A stretch of 64,000 bases of DNA, from positions 3,162,001 through 3,226,000 of the forward strand of contig VRMN01000001.1 of assembly GCA_008690995.1 (NCBI GenBank), read 5' to 3'. Position 1 is the stretch's first letter. Every line of letters begins with the position of its first letter. The DNA comes from Porphyridium purpureum (lineage: Eukaryota > Rhodophyta > Bangiophyceae > Porphyridiales > Porphyridiaceae). Below are positions 45,701 through 55,713 of the stretch, in pieces. A program made the position numbers and the translations under genes. The notes below the pieces were generated by a model. It was not told the DNA's origin. It worked only from the letters and a program-made list of their open reading frames with translations, and made no database searches.

Positions 45701-48700
45701 CCGCGCAGCACATAACGAAACACTAGCTCCACAATGCCAGTTCTCGCAGAAGCGTGCAAGCCCAGCTGTGTGCGCGCATTCTGCACCTTGAGGTTGTTGC
45801 TTTCAGACTCGAACCACACTTGATTCACCTTTACATTTGCTCGATACAAAGCTTCGACGGTACCCAGCGTGGGCAGAATGCGCATGTACTTCTCGTAGCG
45901 TTCCCGACGTGACGATCGGTCCCGGACCATTTTGTGCGTTTTCAGAATTGTGACGAAGCGTGATCGCATGTGATCTCTGAGCGCCCGGCGCGTGCGCAAC
46001 CTCGAGCTCGTAAACAGGTAAAATTGGACGGCCGAATAAAAGGCGCTCTCCCGAATACGCCCGTCTACTTGGCCAAGCACAAACACGCCTGCGAAAATTG
46101 CAATCACCAGCCGGCCGTCGTGCGTGGATGTCTTGAAAAGGCCAACCACTGTAGCCCATGACTCTTCGGCAAATGACATAAATGGTGCCTGGTAGATAAC
46201 ATACGCGACAAGCACGCATATGGCATAAAGCCGTACAGCCTGATATATGCGCGCCTGGCTCTGCGCGTCGGACAAGAAGAACGCGAACATGGTGCACGCT
46301 GTCAGGAAGAGAATGAGAAACAACACAATCGGGAGGAACACCGACGCGGTCAACAAGAAGAACGCAAAGACTCCTGCAAAGCCGCCGAGCACCACGAGCC
46401 GCACTCGGTTCTGAAACGTCGCAAAGTCTAGCAGTTCCGAGTTCACCTCACGAGTGAAAAGCTCGGCTTGCTTTTCGGTCTGACGCTTCAACGAGTGCAG
46501 GGTGAGGCCAGCGCACAACAGCGCCACATAGGCAATCGTAAGATCCCATCGCCGAGAGTTGGAAAGGTTGAAGCGATCCACATAGAACCACTCTTGCCAA
46601 GCTGGATCCAGCCCGCTTACCATACCTTGCACAGCGGCGGGAAAGCCAAGGGTCATAAGGAACTGCACCAAAAAGGTCACCGCGAGGAGCAGCGTCACGT
46701 GGTTCCAGAAACGGCGCATGAGACGCCGTGGGAGAAGAAACAAAAAACCCACGAGGACGACATGATACGCAGCAAAGACGCTAGATACGACTGTAGCACC
46801 AATAACCAACACACACATCGAGATATCAAATCCCCAGAGAACCCAGAAAGGAAGTAGAAGTCGAACCAGCTCCACTAAGACCGCCACCGACATAAAAAGG
46901 AAGCCCACCACATTGCGCAACCAGCCAACAAAGATGCGCAAAAACAGAACTGCTGCCTTGGAGCCTTCGTCTGCATTGATAAAATCATCGATTTCTTCCC
47001 TTACACTCTCATTCGCCTTGTCAGGAACCACAAGCACGCCTGCTATTCGTTCTTCGCGCTTCAGCACGCCTCCCTCGGCAGCGCGGCGATGACTTTCGTC
47101 CTCTTGCATATCCCCTTTCTTCGAAGATCCATGATTCAAATAGGCGGGTGATTCTGTGCGATCCGCTAACATCTGGTCCTCAGGTGTCGCTCCAGCAAGC
47201 TGCCAACGCTCAGTGATGGGCTCTCCAGACCGGTTCATGTCGCCGACTTGCACAGAAGACTCCTCCTCCTGTGCCCGAACACCCACACGACCTGAGATTT
47301 CTGCACCGCCGCTCCGCCATACCGGCGAAATTGCTCGGGAACTGCCCGTAAATTCTCGGATCTCCGCACCGGTCATCAATTCATCCATTGCCAGGACCGT
47401 AAATGTCACTTCTTCCACAACATGTTCTAAGCGCACCTTATCGCGACTTGTCCCTGCGTCTCGCTGCCGGGCGGAATCTGGCAGCATAAAGTCCTTCGCG
47501 CCGTCCTGTGGGTCCTCAGCGCCAGCGCCACTTTCGTCATCGTCATCGGAGCGAACGGCAACCCCAAGGATACCGGAGCCCACACGAGCTCCGATGCGCT
47601 TGAACGTCGAGCTTTTCCGTACTTTGGCCTCAGAAGGATCAGCGCCTGCGCTTCCAGACCACGAAAACAGTTTAAATTGAGGGGATTCCTCCATGTTTCG
47701 TACTTTGCCCGTTGTCAAATCGAGAACACCGCTTCGCGTTAGCGCGTATATGCTCGCGAAGCGATGCAACAAGCAGCAAATGGTCATCAAGAAGTGACCA
47801 ACGATGGCGCGTACAGACAGCGGAATCGCGTCTGGATCTTCCACCAACACAAAGCCGATGTAACCGTACCATGTGGAGCGCTTGTCCGAATGGTACGCTG
47901 TAAAAATCATGTAGATATACTGGGCGGATAAGAAGCAGCAAGCCAGAATCAGCGTGACAGCGGGCAACACACGCCCGCTTTTCGGTACGTTGTGCAAGCC
48001 GCTCACCGGGTTTTTGACCACCAAGTGGGTACCAAAAACAATGATGAGGCTGCCCATGACCGCATAAGCGAGCGCGAAAAGGCTAGGATTGAGCAGCCAA
48101 ATCGCCGAGAAGAGGGCCCCCAGCGCCACCAACATGTGACCAAAGTTGAGAATGAGGAGCATCATAAACGCCAAAATCAGCCGCACAATGTGTGCAAGGA
48201 GTGCAAATACATACACCTCGTTCAGCCGTTGCTGCATTCCACCCGTACTGTGGGTCGGCAGCATTGTTGTCATTCGCTGCGGGCTTGGCTGAGCTGGTCC
48301 ATGCACCTTGACTGGCGGCTTGTATTGTGGTGGTAAGATGCGGGGTGAAAGAGTGGAAATTGCAGACCGCGAACTCCCAGCTGTTTGTTCATGGGGCAAG
48401 CGATGAGGCAAATGCGCCAAGTCCGCGCTACCTCTCATCGAAGAAGACGGTGGCGAACGAATGCCTGCAGAACCACCGCCGTACCCAGGTGACATGCGTT
48501 CTGACGAAGGCGATCGCAGCAGGTCAACAGATCCGGCTGATGCACTTAGAATATTGCCGTTTCTCTGCTCTTCAGCAATCAAGTGGTTTAGAGCGAACAG
48601 GTACCCCTGCCATCCAATTGTTGCAGTTGCCACCGCATCTCCCGCGGTAAGGGCTCCCGCAGAGACGCCCCGATCAAGCCCAAACACAAATTCGACGACC

Positions 48701-50895
48701 TCTTCAAACCCTCCGTTGTCAAATGCCACGATAATGGCAAAGACGTAACGCCCGTACAGGACTACGCACCCAGCGACGAGCGCGAGTTTCCAGGGCCCGC
48801 TAAGGTACTCGTGGTCCACTTTCCAGATTGGCATCAGTAGCTGGACAATAAAAAGCACAAGGCAGATAAACAAATACGAATAGCTCACGTAGCACGTGGG
48901 CGTCAGCAACGGGAAAAGTAGCATCACAATATATGGCGCAAAGATGAAGTTTTTGCGCTGCAATAGCCAAAAAGGTGCAGCCGTGAGCGCTAGCACCTCT
49001 GCACGCGTCATCTCGAGCTCATGACTCCACGTGATGTGCACTTGAAGCGACGAAAGCACAGCAGTGATCGCATAATAAACGATTTGAGTCGTGGAAGCCG
49101 GTATGATGCCGACGGTCTGGAGCGAGCAGACAAACCCTGCGTCCCACTGACACACGACACCCGTACATACCAGCATGAAAAGGCTGTACACAAGCGAGCA
49201 TAGCCAAAGAAGCAAATGGATTCGTCTCGAGGCGGCCAAATGTCGAGTCGGGAACCCAAGAAACAGATTGTCGAGCACGAGAATGGCCAAAAAAATCGAA
49301 TTCAGCACACTCACGGTTGCGGAACCCGACAAAATCAAAAACGCAGACGCTGCAATGTGCAGCGCGACATTCACGGGGGAAAACATACCGTGCGTCCAAG
49401 GCGTGAGTCCACAGGCGCGACTGACAAGGTGCAGCCACGACGTACTTTGAAAACTGATCGCGCTTCCAAGCGCATAAAGTTGCTTCGAACAATAAATACT
49501 GGATGACAATAGGCCCAGCGCAAGCAGTTGTGCGCACAAACCTGCAAACGGAGCTGAAATTTCCCGCCAACCCAAATAAATCAAAATCGCTGACTGAGAC
49601 GACCAGTCAAATGCGTCCGCGAGAGCGGTATATATAAATTGCGCTGCGAATATGACCGTTCCGTACCCAAGGGCCAAATAGAATGGTCGCAGAGAGTAGA
49701 TGTCTTGCGTCAATAAAACCCACCCGCAAAAGGCGACAAGCACAAGAGACAGGGCACCCGGGTAGATGAGCGACCAAATGAAGAGTGGTACGATTGGAAA
49801 GCCGATGACCAGGCGCAAAAAGGCGATTCTCATATGCGTTTGAGTTGATGGCTGGCTTCGTTGCTGGAGCAGATATGCGACCTGTGCACTGGACCTGACG
49901 CGAAGTTTGGCCTTGAGAACTATACCTGATGTGACAAAGTAGGCCAGCGATGCCACGACAAGCACAATTGTTGTCCAACCTTGCGGCTGACGCGAGGACA
50001 CGCGTACCAGCCCAAGCAGCCGGCACGCACTGGACGCCACGGCGGCGTCCAGCCATTCTATTTGGAAAACGTACAGTATAAATATGTAAAGAATGGCAAA
50101 CCACCGCGTGAGCATGATAAATGCAAAATAGGTGTCCAGACTAACCCACGGATCCATTTTGTGCCACTGCGCTGCGGAACTAGCCACAAGTATCAGGAAC
50201 GCGCCACAGTAAACTGCCGTACAAAGGCTTGACAAGCTCACAGAGGCACAAAACAAGAACAAGTAGCTCCACGTGGTGCCTCCAAATCCGGCAAAGTACA
50301 GCACGACACGCGATGGCCGCGAATATGCTCCAGCGTCTTCGTCAGCACCCGAAACGTCCTTCCCGGCGTGCGTGATCTGTCTTGCGAATGCACTCGTCCT
50401 AGAGTGCACGCGCGAGGGCGCAGCATCGCCGAAGGTGGATCGAAAACCTGGCGACACAAAGAGAAAGTGGCGGCTTCGCAGGGCGAATGGAATCTGGTTC
50501 ACATTCACATACCCTAAAGCAAACGCCGATGCCGCTGCGACGAATATGTGCCCCAGGAGACACGAAATCCCCGCCCATGCCGAAATATCAAATCGGGCAA
50601 TTCCAATTGACTCTAGAGTGCTGCTACTGGAGGCGGCATCCAACACACCGGTTGCAATGAGCACAATCATTGCAAGCTGTAAGAGCAACACGGCGGTTGC
50701 ATAGATGATGTTAATAATAAGCGACACGAGAGGGAACGATTTGCGCAATGTAAACGACGGCCATATCAGCAGCATCGCGAACATTCCCAAATACAAAGCC
50801 GAGAGCAAGTTGAAGCGCAAAAATGACGCGCAGAGCAGCGTGGCCGGGAGCACTGCCTGCACAAACACCGCGCCACCCGCCGACGACGGCGCCAT
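42739..50895 (-). CDS. Piezo-type mechanosensitive ion channel
   Basis: Trimeric force-gated cation channel of the plasma or organelle membrane. 2,718 residues from the ATG at 50895, within the usual range (about 2,100-2,900), without interruption. The N-terminal two thirds are dozens of hydrophobic helices in repeated four-helix groups, split by acidic and Ser-rich cytosolic loops (for example about 44570-45060 and 47000-47660). The C-terminal pore block is diagnostic: FEVYYYTPFLYVARTLLDWAMVPSTLDF, FHFADIRLWLFRSQYRNE, then the outer helix FALIVFLLLLPFLLFSSINPF and, after the extracellular cap, SLNIGGGTIIALYAIILGTLATAVR and the C-terminal tail. It is divergent from VPS35 with a 1.4-kb gap. 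Confidence 0.9.
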   Translation of the reverse strand: MAPSSAGGAVFVQAVLPATLLCASFLRFNLLSALYLGMFAMLLIWPSFTLRKSFPLVSLIINIIYATAVLLLQLAMIVLIATGVLDAASSSSTLESIGIARFDISAWAGISCLLGHIFVAAASAFALGYVNVNQIPFALRSRHFLFVSPGFRSTFGDAAPSRVHSRTSAFARQITHAGKDVSGADEDAGAYSRPSRVVLYFAGFGGTTWSYLFLFCASVSLSSLCTAVYCGAFLILVASSAAQWHKMDPWVSLDTYFAFIMLTRWFAILYIFILYVFQIEWLDAAVASSACRLLGLVRVSSRQPQGWTTIVLVVASLAYFVTSGIVLKAKLRVRSSAQVAYLLQQRSQPSTQTHMRIAFLRLVIGFPIVPLFIWSLIYPGALSLVLVAFCGWVLLTQDIYSLRPFYLALGYGTVIFAAQFIYTALADAFDWSSQSAILIYLGWREISAPFAGLCAQLLALGLLSSSIYCSKQLYALGSAISFQSTSWLHLVSRACGLTPWTHGMFSPVNVALHIAASAFLILSGSATVSVLNSIFLAILVLDNLFLGFPTRHLAASRRIHLLLWLCSLVYSLFMLVCTGVVCQWDAGFVCSLQTVGIIPASTTQIVYYAITAVLSSLQVHITWSHELEMTRAEVLALTAAPFWLLQRKNFIFAPYIVMLLFPLLTPTCYVSYSYLFICLVLFIVQLLMPIWKVDHEYLSGPWKLALVAGCVVLYGRYVFAIIVAFDNGGFEEVVEFVFGLDRGVSAGALTAGDAVATATIGWQGYLFALNHLIAEEQRNGNILSASAGSVDLLRSPSSERMSPGYGGGSAGIRSPPSSSMRGSADLAHLPHRLPHEQTAGSSRSAISTLSPRILPPQYKPPVKVHGPAQPSPQRMTTMLPTHSTGGMQQRLNEVYVFALLAHIVRLILAFMMLLILNFGHMLVALGALFSAIWLLNPSLFALAYAVMGSLIIVFGTHLVVKNPVSGLHNVPKSGRVLPAVTLILACCFLSAQYIYMIFTAYHSDKRSTWYGYIGFVLVEDPDAIPLSVRAIVGHFLMTICCLLHRFASIYALTRSGVLDLTTGKVRNMEESPQFKLFSWSGSAGADPSEAKVRKSSTFKRIGARVGSGILGVAVRSDDDDESGAGAEDPQDGAKDFMLPDSARQRDAGTSRDKVRLEHVVEEVTFTVLAMDELMTGAEIREFTGSSRAISPVWRSGGAEISGRVGVRAQEEESSVQVGDMNRSGEPITERWQLAGATPEDQMLADRTESPAYLNHGSSKKGDMQEDESHRRAAEGGVLKREERIAGVLVVPDKANESVREEIDDFINADEGSKAAVLFLRIFVGWLRNVVGFLFMSVAVLVELVRLLLPFWVLWGFDISMCVLVIGATVVSSVFAAYHVVLVGFLFLLPRRLMRRFWNHVTLLLAVTFLVQFLMTLGFPAAVQGMVSGLDPAWQEWFYVDRFNLSNSRRWDLTIAYVALLCAGLTLHSLKRQTEKQAELFTREVNSELLDFATFQNRVRLVVLGGFAGVFAFFLLTASVFLPIVLFLILFLTACTMFAFFLSDAQSQARIYQAVRLYAICVLVAYVIYQAPFMSFAEESWATVVGLFKTSTHDGRLVIAIFAGVFVLGQVDGRIRESAFYSAVQFYLFTSSRLRTRRALRDHMRSRFVTILKTHKMVRDRSSRRERYEKYMRILPTLGTVEALYRANVKVNQVWFESESNNLKVQNARTQLGLHASARTGIVELVFRYVLRGQAWREFAHLSLFYETVQWIMRLSAVPVYLTTLIALILNPSIFTMMYMLYVFCVLVVERPRPSRAFWILFMISVVAVLLFKDFARGYWSNCEPPVPLFTYPLDDSTPYTPAVGNINVCALAAGILFDLFIFVALVFHRLVLAARGYWDASITDENARGLDEIPCTVTEYEAGRESAQMRQGPYPFAGLHPDPCEVISGDRVYSSIDQMRMCEAKFIEVDHVASAPKKDKMSASSALSSDAQAQSVVQPGNLFKPSGSSANGTPYEKPSTTSGCQKNTRTGSEDEAQERTVRFSNASTSEKVSSRRHSELDLDPNLDIHAGDGGNADVTNKQTRRPKDLSDSSPGLGSVSGDEEVDRVHSTFHVMRLYSGAEGGSGRANLIDFERSNPVISLLKQRLARFWKASQSRIVKDYYAFLFLFDLVCFIYMLFAWTFIFDDPGPDGSYNPWWEINYVPLGQVLTLLVMLLLMTADRVVYLRRALLLKALLHYASIGLYFGILFFYVNDFSQRPIAQGFFGLKAGYFFLSGFQLRAGFPFYTLGQYLMRYANLLFAGMFEVYYYTPFLYVARTLLDWAMVPSTLDFASNFHFADIRLWLFRSQYRNEILYFRRRKFGQATLPMVRFFQGICVFALIVFLLLLPFLLFSSINPFFENRTISRAELSVNIVAGQVTNELLTRVTDLTPQITKDAAAEIASFYNFSLFPAERTEWYGVEFPVGSSALWEPTPPDFALLAQLLRSYDEAAPPFLLYTIAIITQTDVFPARSQHVLSVSESLQLANALDSRQNTSLKFTNAIPRYWFLSSVSNAFEVAGTGDEAVCFSYFAGLEKWWSLRDCTANMMQCICAEDGSGQNTTSSTTYLFQMAQVSSLNIGGGTIIALYAIILGTLATAVRVPLSNGSLRLRATEMPYTPHLLQLIQDILQARQDNELDVEETLVRALFDVYRDSHELARWTGERILPPAEIWWKGENQVVSVPHWKRTRNEPYIKLKAE

Positions 50896-51070
50896 CACGG
50901 CAAGCGCCTGCTTCAAAGGAACAGGCCGCCCTCACACCCGGGCCTCCGGGGCCCCGGCGTCTGTCGAAGATTGACGCCCGCAACCCAATCCGCGCCGTGG
51001 CTCACTTGCTGTCTGCCAGTTCCCCTCCAATGCGTGCCGCACTCGCGCGCGTGTCAAACCCTCAGCGCAG

Positions 51071-51110
51071 AGGTACAGTGTACTTTGAGATTCATGGACA
51101 CGCTGTACCT
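51071..51110. promoter_or_regulatory. ACTGTACYT element cluster upstream of Piezo
   Basis: AGGTACAGTG (51071-51080) overlaps AGTGTACTTTG, and a one-off copy CGCTGTACCT follows in the opposite orientation (51101-51110). The cluster is 176-215 bp upstream of the Piezo ATG. Confidence 0.45.
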
Positions 51111-51463
51111 CAGGATCGAGCGCAGGTGTTCAGTGCAACAGTACACGGCTTTGAGGCTTCTTCGAAGACGCGTCTTACAGGTGCATGTCGGCGGCGACAT
51201 GGGTCGCGTCTCGGAAAACTCTTGTATTCCCTGGTCAGCGCTGTCTGCCGGCATTGGCGGTGTCGCACAAAGAGCATAACACCGCTTGCTAAATGCCACA
51301 AGGCAGATTTATTTCTTGTGCATTTGATCCGGGGAATGTGTGGGCTTCGTAAAGTGGGTAGCTTCCGGCTTCTGCGCTGGTCTTGGTCTCCTTGAGTAGT
51401 CGACTGTGGTTTGCTCTCTTAAATACCACTAGAGTGGTGCCAGTGTTGGAATAAGCTCTTTGG

Positions 51464-51730
51464 ATGACGTGCCCAGCGGCACTCGCTGTGGGTGCGGTCC
51501 TCATCTCCTCCATTTTTCTGGCATTTTTCTCCACATTCTTGTCAATGGTGGTTTTCCGCGAGTTGCGCCATTGCGCGAGACTGTCGAAAGAGCAGCACTA
51601 TGACAAAACCTTTGGCAAACAGCAACCAGAGACTTTCGGAGAGCTCGTTGCCAACTTCCGCCTCTGCGCAAGCGCGGCTCGAAGACACGAGTGCGCGATT
51701 TGGCAACGGCTTTACCGAAGCGCAGTGTGA
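51464..51730 (+). CDS. Hypothetical 88-residue protein with one hydrophobic segment (doubtful)
   Basis: ATG-started frame with an N-terminal hydrophobic stretch (ALAVGAVLISSIFLAFFSTFLSMVV) followed by a polar, basic tail. I recognise no family. It lies alone in the Piezo/VPS35 divergent region. A single-pass small membrane protein is possible, but chance is as likely. Confidence 0.2.
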   Translation: MTCPAALAVGAVLISSIFLAFFSTFLSMVVFRELRHCARLSKEQHYDKTFGKQQPETFGELVANFRLCASAARRHECAIWQRLYRSAV

Positions 51731-52074
51731 GGAGCAGCAAGAGCTGCACGGCCGCTAGCAACGGCACTCACGAGCCGCGCGGCGCAACAAGCATGGTGAG
51801 GGTCGCCGAGAGACGGCAGGAGCGAAGAGGTTCACCGCGCCGATGACAATAGGCGGCGTTTGCACGGAAAGCCGGGTCCGCCATATCTGACCGTTTCGCC
51901 GAGGGCGTGCCAATTTGGCGTGGAACTCAGCGCGATCCCAAAATGGATTCATGCCAAAGAACCCCGACGCTGCTGACGCTGCCGCTCCCTGCCAACAGCG
52001 ATCCGTCTCTGCACCGGCGAAATGGAACACGGCGCTCGATACTGATGTACAGCTGAACAAAAGTCACGGATCGA

Positions 52075-52083
52075 ACTGTACTT
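52075..52083 (+). promoter_or_regulatory. ACTGTACYT element upstream of VPS35
   Basis: ACTGTACTT, 192 bp before the VPS35 ATG at 52275, preceded by a GTACAG core at 52047-52052. Confidence 0.4.
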
Positions 52084-52274
52084 TCGTGCAAAGTTTGTTG
52101 TTCGCAAAGCGCTGGACTTCACGGAAGAGGCGATTGAGTCCGACGGTTTCGGCTATCGAGCGTGCGTCTGGGTCTGAGGAGTCGTTCTGCGCTGCCGCAA
52201 ACGCGCTCGCACACACACGCAAGCGCGCACGTACCCTCGCGGAACGACCTTTTTTGCTCGCGGCGGGCGGCATT

Positions 52275-55013
52275 ATGTCCGCAATCCAGCTCTCTGGAGA
52301 TGAGTCCCGGTTGCATCGCGAAGCATCAGCCAACGTGCGGCTCAAGGCGCAGCGCCTCCGCGCAGCGCTGGCGGCCGATCTGACCGACGACGCGCTCGTT
52401 GCCGCAGCAGACGTCGCGCTTGAGCTCAAGGCTGGCACCGCAGCATCTGCGTTGTCGCCGAAATTATACTACGACGTGTACCTAGCTGTCACGGGCGAGT
52501 TGCGCGTGCTTGAAGCGTATCTGTACGAGCTGGCGCGATCGGGCGTCAGCATGCTCGAGGTATATGAAAAGGTACAGGCCACACCAGCTGCAATCCCCAG
52601 GCTGTACATGATGATCACGGTCGCTAGCGTTTTCGTGAAAAGCATGCAGAAGGACGTGCATGATATGCTGGGTGATCTCACCGAAATGTGCCGTGCCGTG
52701 CAGCATTCAGTGCGCGGCCTCTTTCTGCGAGCGTATCTGGTCCAAGCCATGAAGGACAAATTGCCCGACGAGGAGGACAGCACGCCTAGCAGTGGTGCGT
52801 CATCCGCCGCAGCAGCGACACCCGCCTTGCCGACAACGGCACCGAAAGCCCCGGAGGCCATCGAGTTCCTCTTGGCCAACTTTGCTGTAATGAATCGACT
52901 ATGGGTGAGGATGCAACATGACTCGCCTACTGTACGAAACGACGCGAAAAGTCGCGAACGCAGAGATTTGCGCCTTTTGGTGGGCTCAAATATTTCGACG
53001 CTGTCTCGACTTTCGTCGCTTAGCTTTGAACGATTCAAAGGCATCGTGCTGCCATTTCTGTGCGACCAGATTGTCCGTTGCGGCGACGCTACCGCGCAAG
53101 AGTATCTTGCGGACTGCATTGTGCAGGTCTTCCCGGATGAGTTTTTGTTGCAAACCATTCACGAGTTCTTGAGCATGTGTTCCAAGGTCTCTGAGCGTGT
53201 TAATATGCGCTCAATCATCTCGTCACTTTCGACTCGTTTGTCCAGATTTGCTTCTTCAAATTCTACAGACTCATACTTGGCATCCACGTCGCTTGCGTTC
53301 GAGGCCTTTCGTGAATGGCTGCCGGTCATTATGGAGTACAACGTAGACTCGATGAGTAAGTCCGATATGCTCGGTATCTATCTCTCTGTGCTCCAATTTG
53401 CACTCAAAGCTCACCCAGACAAGCTTGAGTATGTCGACAACGTATTCGCGCTATGCGTCAAGGTACTCAGCAGGGGATCAGCGAAGCCACAATCACACAG
53501 CGCCGACGCAAGTTCACCGCGCGCTCAGAAGAGTTCGGCGGATCCAGCGACTGGCGCTTCGACGAAAACACTTGGAACGGCGCCGGACGTACTCAGTGAG
53601 TTTTCTCAAGAAGAAACACTAGTGTTTCAGATTCTATCTGCGCCACTGTCAGCGCATCAGTCTATTCCTGTAGCGCTGCAGCTAAAGCAGTTCCCCGAGC
53701 TGGTGGCGTTTCTGTGCTTCCGCACGCGTCAGCGCGCCGCTGCGGCGCTGCTCCAATGCCAGCCGCATTACACGCCTTGCATTGCTCTGACGCAGGAGCT
53801 GCACGTGCTGTTTAATTTTATCGCGCCGCTACTTGACGACGGTGTACAGAGCAAGAGCGATGATACCGAATCAGGTACGGACTCGGTGTCGGCAGCCGTT
53901 TACCATCCATATCTTTTTCCGCGAGAGCAAGCCACTTCATCGCGGGTGGGAGCGTCGCCAGCCGTCCCGGCCGCGTCAGCAATCGCGCCCCGAGAGGATG
54001 AATCCCTGGTGCGTATTCGCGTCATGGTTGATGAGTGTGAACGGCTCGTTTCCAAAGTCATCTACTTGATTGATTCTCCCAATGTGTTGCACAGATACAA
54101 CATGTACCGCACACTTCGCACGAGATTACGCATATCCTCGCACCTGGGCTGGGGCGTCATGACGTTGCCGACCTTGATCTATAATTGCTTCTCACTTGTC
54201 CTGGACGCAGACGAAACCAAAGTGAGGCAAAGAGATAGCGGGAAAGATGTGGGACCTTGCCCCGACGTAGAAGCTGTGCTCCAGTTTCTCACCGAGCTGT
54301 TAGTCGAATACGCGCCTCTGCGTGAGGAATGTGCCTTGCAGCTGTACTGCCAGGCGGCGGTGACGGCGAGCCGTTGCAAATCGCTGCCGCTCGCGAACAG
54401 GAGTGTGGTACTGGAGTATTTTTCAAACGCGTTGTCGCTTCATGAAACGTCTCGTGAGCTATCCTCATCTAACCGTCAGTTTTTGTCACTCATCAAGCTG
54501 GTCAGTACGTTGCAGCACCTCAACACATTGCGTGGACTTGACGCGGAGGACTATGCCGTGCTTTCAAATCGTATGGTCAGGTATGCTCACAACTTGCTGG
54601 CGCGGGCAGAGCAAGTTCTTGCACTAAGCGCTTGCACGTTGCTTTTCTGGAACCCAGTTCAAGACGCCGCAAACAGCGCTGAGCGTACCGAAAGCATCAG
54701 CCAGATGTCCGAGCAAGTCCTGAACGTGATTGGACTCGCCATGGCATCGTCGCGGCGCTGCCTGTCCAACGGTGAGCAAGCATTATGCTTGATTGACATT
54801 CTTGTACGCTGTGTTTACCTCATTGAGGCTGGATGTGATCGCATTCGCGAGCGCGGCTTCGTGCGCGAGCTGATTGGTACAATCCATGCTGTACTGGATT
54901 TCAATGTGAAAAAGAGCTCTGCTGTGTACAAGCTCTGTATGTCGCGCCTGCATCGCAGCGTGTCCTACATGCGCAGAAAGCCAGAAATATTTGATTTTGT
55001 CGTGCACGAATAG
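52275..55013 (+). CDS. VPS35: Retromer core subunit VPS35
   Basis: Scaffold of the retromer complex that returns cargo receptors from endosomes to the Golgi; binds VPS26 and VPS29. The ATG at 52275 gives 912 residues (usual about 790). The N-terminus is diagnostic: ALSPKLYYDVYLAVTGELRVLE, IPRLYMMITVASVFVKS (PRLYM, about 108-112) and DLTEMCRAVQHSVRGLFLRAYLVQ are nearly the family consensus. The rest is alpha-solenoid, with low-complexity inserts (about 175-200 and 410-440) that explain the extra length. The frame stays open upstream to another ATG at 51951, but that part has no VPS35 similarity. Confidence 0.95.
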   Translation: MSAIQLSGDESRLHREASANVRLKAQRLRAALAADLTDDALVAAADVALELKAGTAASALSPKLYYDVYLAVTGELRVLEAYLYELARSGVSMLEVYEKVQATPAAIPRLYMMITVASVFVKSMQKDVHDMLGDLTEMCRAVQHSVRGLFLRAYLVQAMKDKLPDEEDSTPSSGASSAAAATPALPTTAPKAPEAIEFLLANFAVMNRLWVRMQHDSPTVRNDAKSRERRDLRLLVGSNISTLSRLSSLSFERFKGIVLPFLCDQIVRCGDATAQEYLADCIVQVFPDEFLLQTIHEFLSMCSKVSERVNMRSIISSLSTRLSRFASSNSTDSYLASTSLAFEAFREWLPVIMEYNVDSMSKSDMLGIYLSVLQFALKAHPDKLEYVDNVFALCVKVLSRGSAKPQSHSADASSPRAQKSSADPATGASTKTLGTAPDVLSEFSQEETLVFQILSAPLSAHQSIPVALQLKQFPELVAFLCFRTRQRAAAALLQCQPHYTPCIALTQELHVLFNFIAPLLDDGVQSKSDDTESGTDSVSAAVYHPYLFPREQATSSRVGASPAVPAASAIAPREDESLVRIRVMVDECERLVSKVIYLIDSPNVLHRYNMYRTLRTRLRISSHLGWGVMTLPTLIYNCFSLVLDADETKVRQRDSGKDVGPCPDVEAVLQFLTELLVEYAPLREECALQLYCQAAVTASRCKSLPLANRSVVLEYFSNALSLHETSRELSSSNRQFLSLIKLVSTLQHLNTLRGLDAEDYAVLSNRMVRYAHNLLARAEQVLALSACTLLFWNPVQDAANSAERTESISQMSEQVLNVIGLAMASSRRCLSNGEQALCLIDILVRCVYLIEAGCDRIRERGFVRELIGTIHAVLDFNVKKSSAVYKLCMSRLHRSVSYMRRKPEIFDFVVHE

Positions 55014-55713
55014 GTCTAAGATTGCAAGATTCGCATCCGAGCTAACAGAGCCTGTCATGAATGGATCTCGTGGGACTTTTTGAATTGGCTCGCGAAGTCG
55101 TCGAGCTGCTGCTTCGCCAATCAGCTCAACGCTAGGAACAGGTGTTGGGGGTGGCGGAGGAACTTGATTGCTTTGTTCACAGTCAAATGACGGAAGAGTG
55201 TATCGGCATTAGTAGATGGAGCGTGGCTGCTTTGCATCCCAACGCGCTATGCTAACCGAGGCCAAAGTGTGATCAAAGAGTCGGCCCATCGGATGCAAGC
55301 AGACCAAAAAACAAGAAACCATTGGCAAGGTCTACCGTTCACAACGGAATCAATTAAGTATAACATAAACGAGAAGGAGTAAAGGACAGTTGACATCCTG
55401 TTGAAACGGGCGAACGCGCTAGCTTGCGCAGATTAGCTGGCGCAATGCGAAACGAAAAGGAAGATCTTCAGGATAGCTCGATGCCTCGCAAGCGCCATCG
55501 CGGATGTTTCCAACTAACGCCGGGGACAGAAGAAGCGCAAAGCTTGATTGCCAGATACTGCGTGATGCCTGCGTAAATGCGCATGAAGGAGTGCGCACAA
55601 ATGGGGAAACCCTGGTGTGGAATCCAGCATCGCAATACCTCCGGAGGTGTCGTTGTCTTCAAAGTTCGTGAATTTGTGATTCAATATATAATTACCTATG
55701 CGTCGATCGCCAT
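55014..55713. other. Intergenic region between convergent VPS35 and the flavin reductase-like gene
   Basis: 700 bp, noticeably less GC-rich than the coding DNA (for example about 55300-55375 and 55680-55700). No gene, RNA or repeat is recognised; the 64-codon minus frame at 55468-55662 has no known features. Confidence 0.4.

Larger units (their letters stand above)
50896..52274. other. Divergent intergenic region between Piezo and VPS35
   Basis: 1.38 kb. It carries GTAC elements near each end (51071-51110 and 52075-52083) and a small membrane-type frame (51464-51730, listed separately). The VPS35 reading frame is open upstream from 51951, but the VPS35 homology begins only after 52275. Confidence 0.4.

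Noticed and set aside
51951-52274. Upstream in-frame extension of VPS35
   Set aside because: It has no VPS35 similarity and contains a candidate promoter element; the ATG at 52275 fits the family N-terminus.
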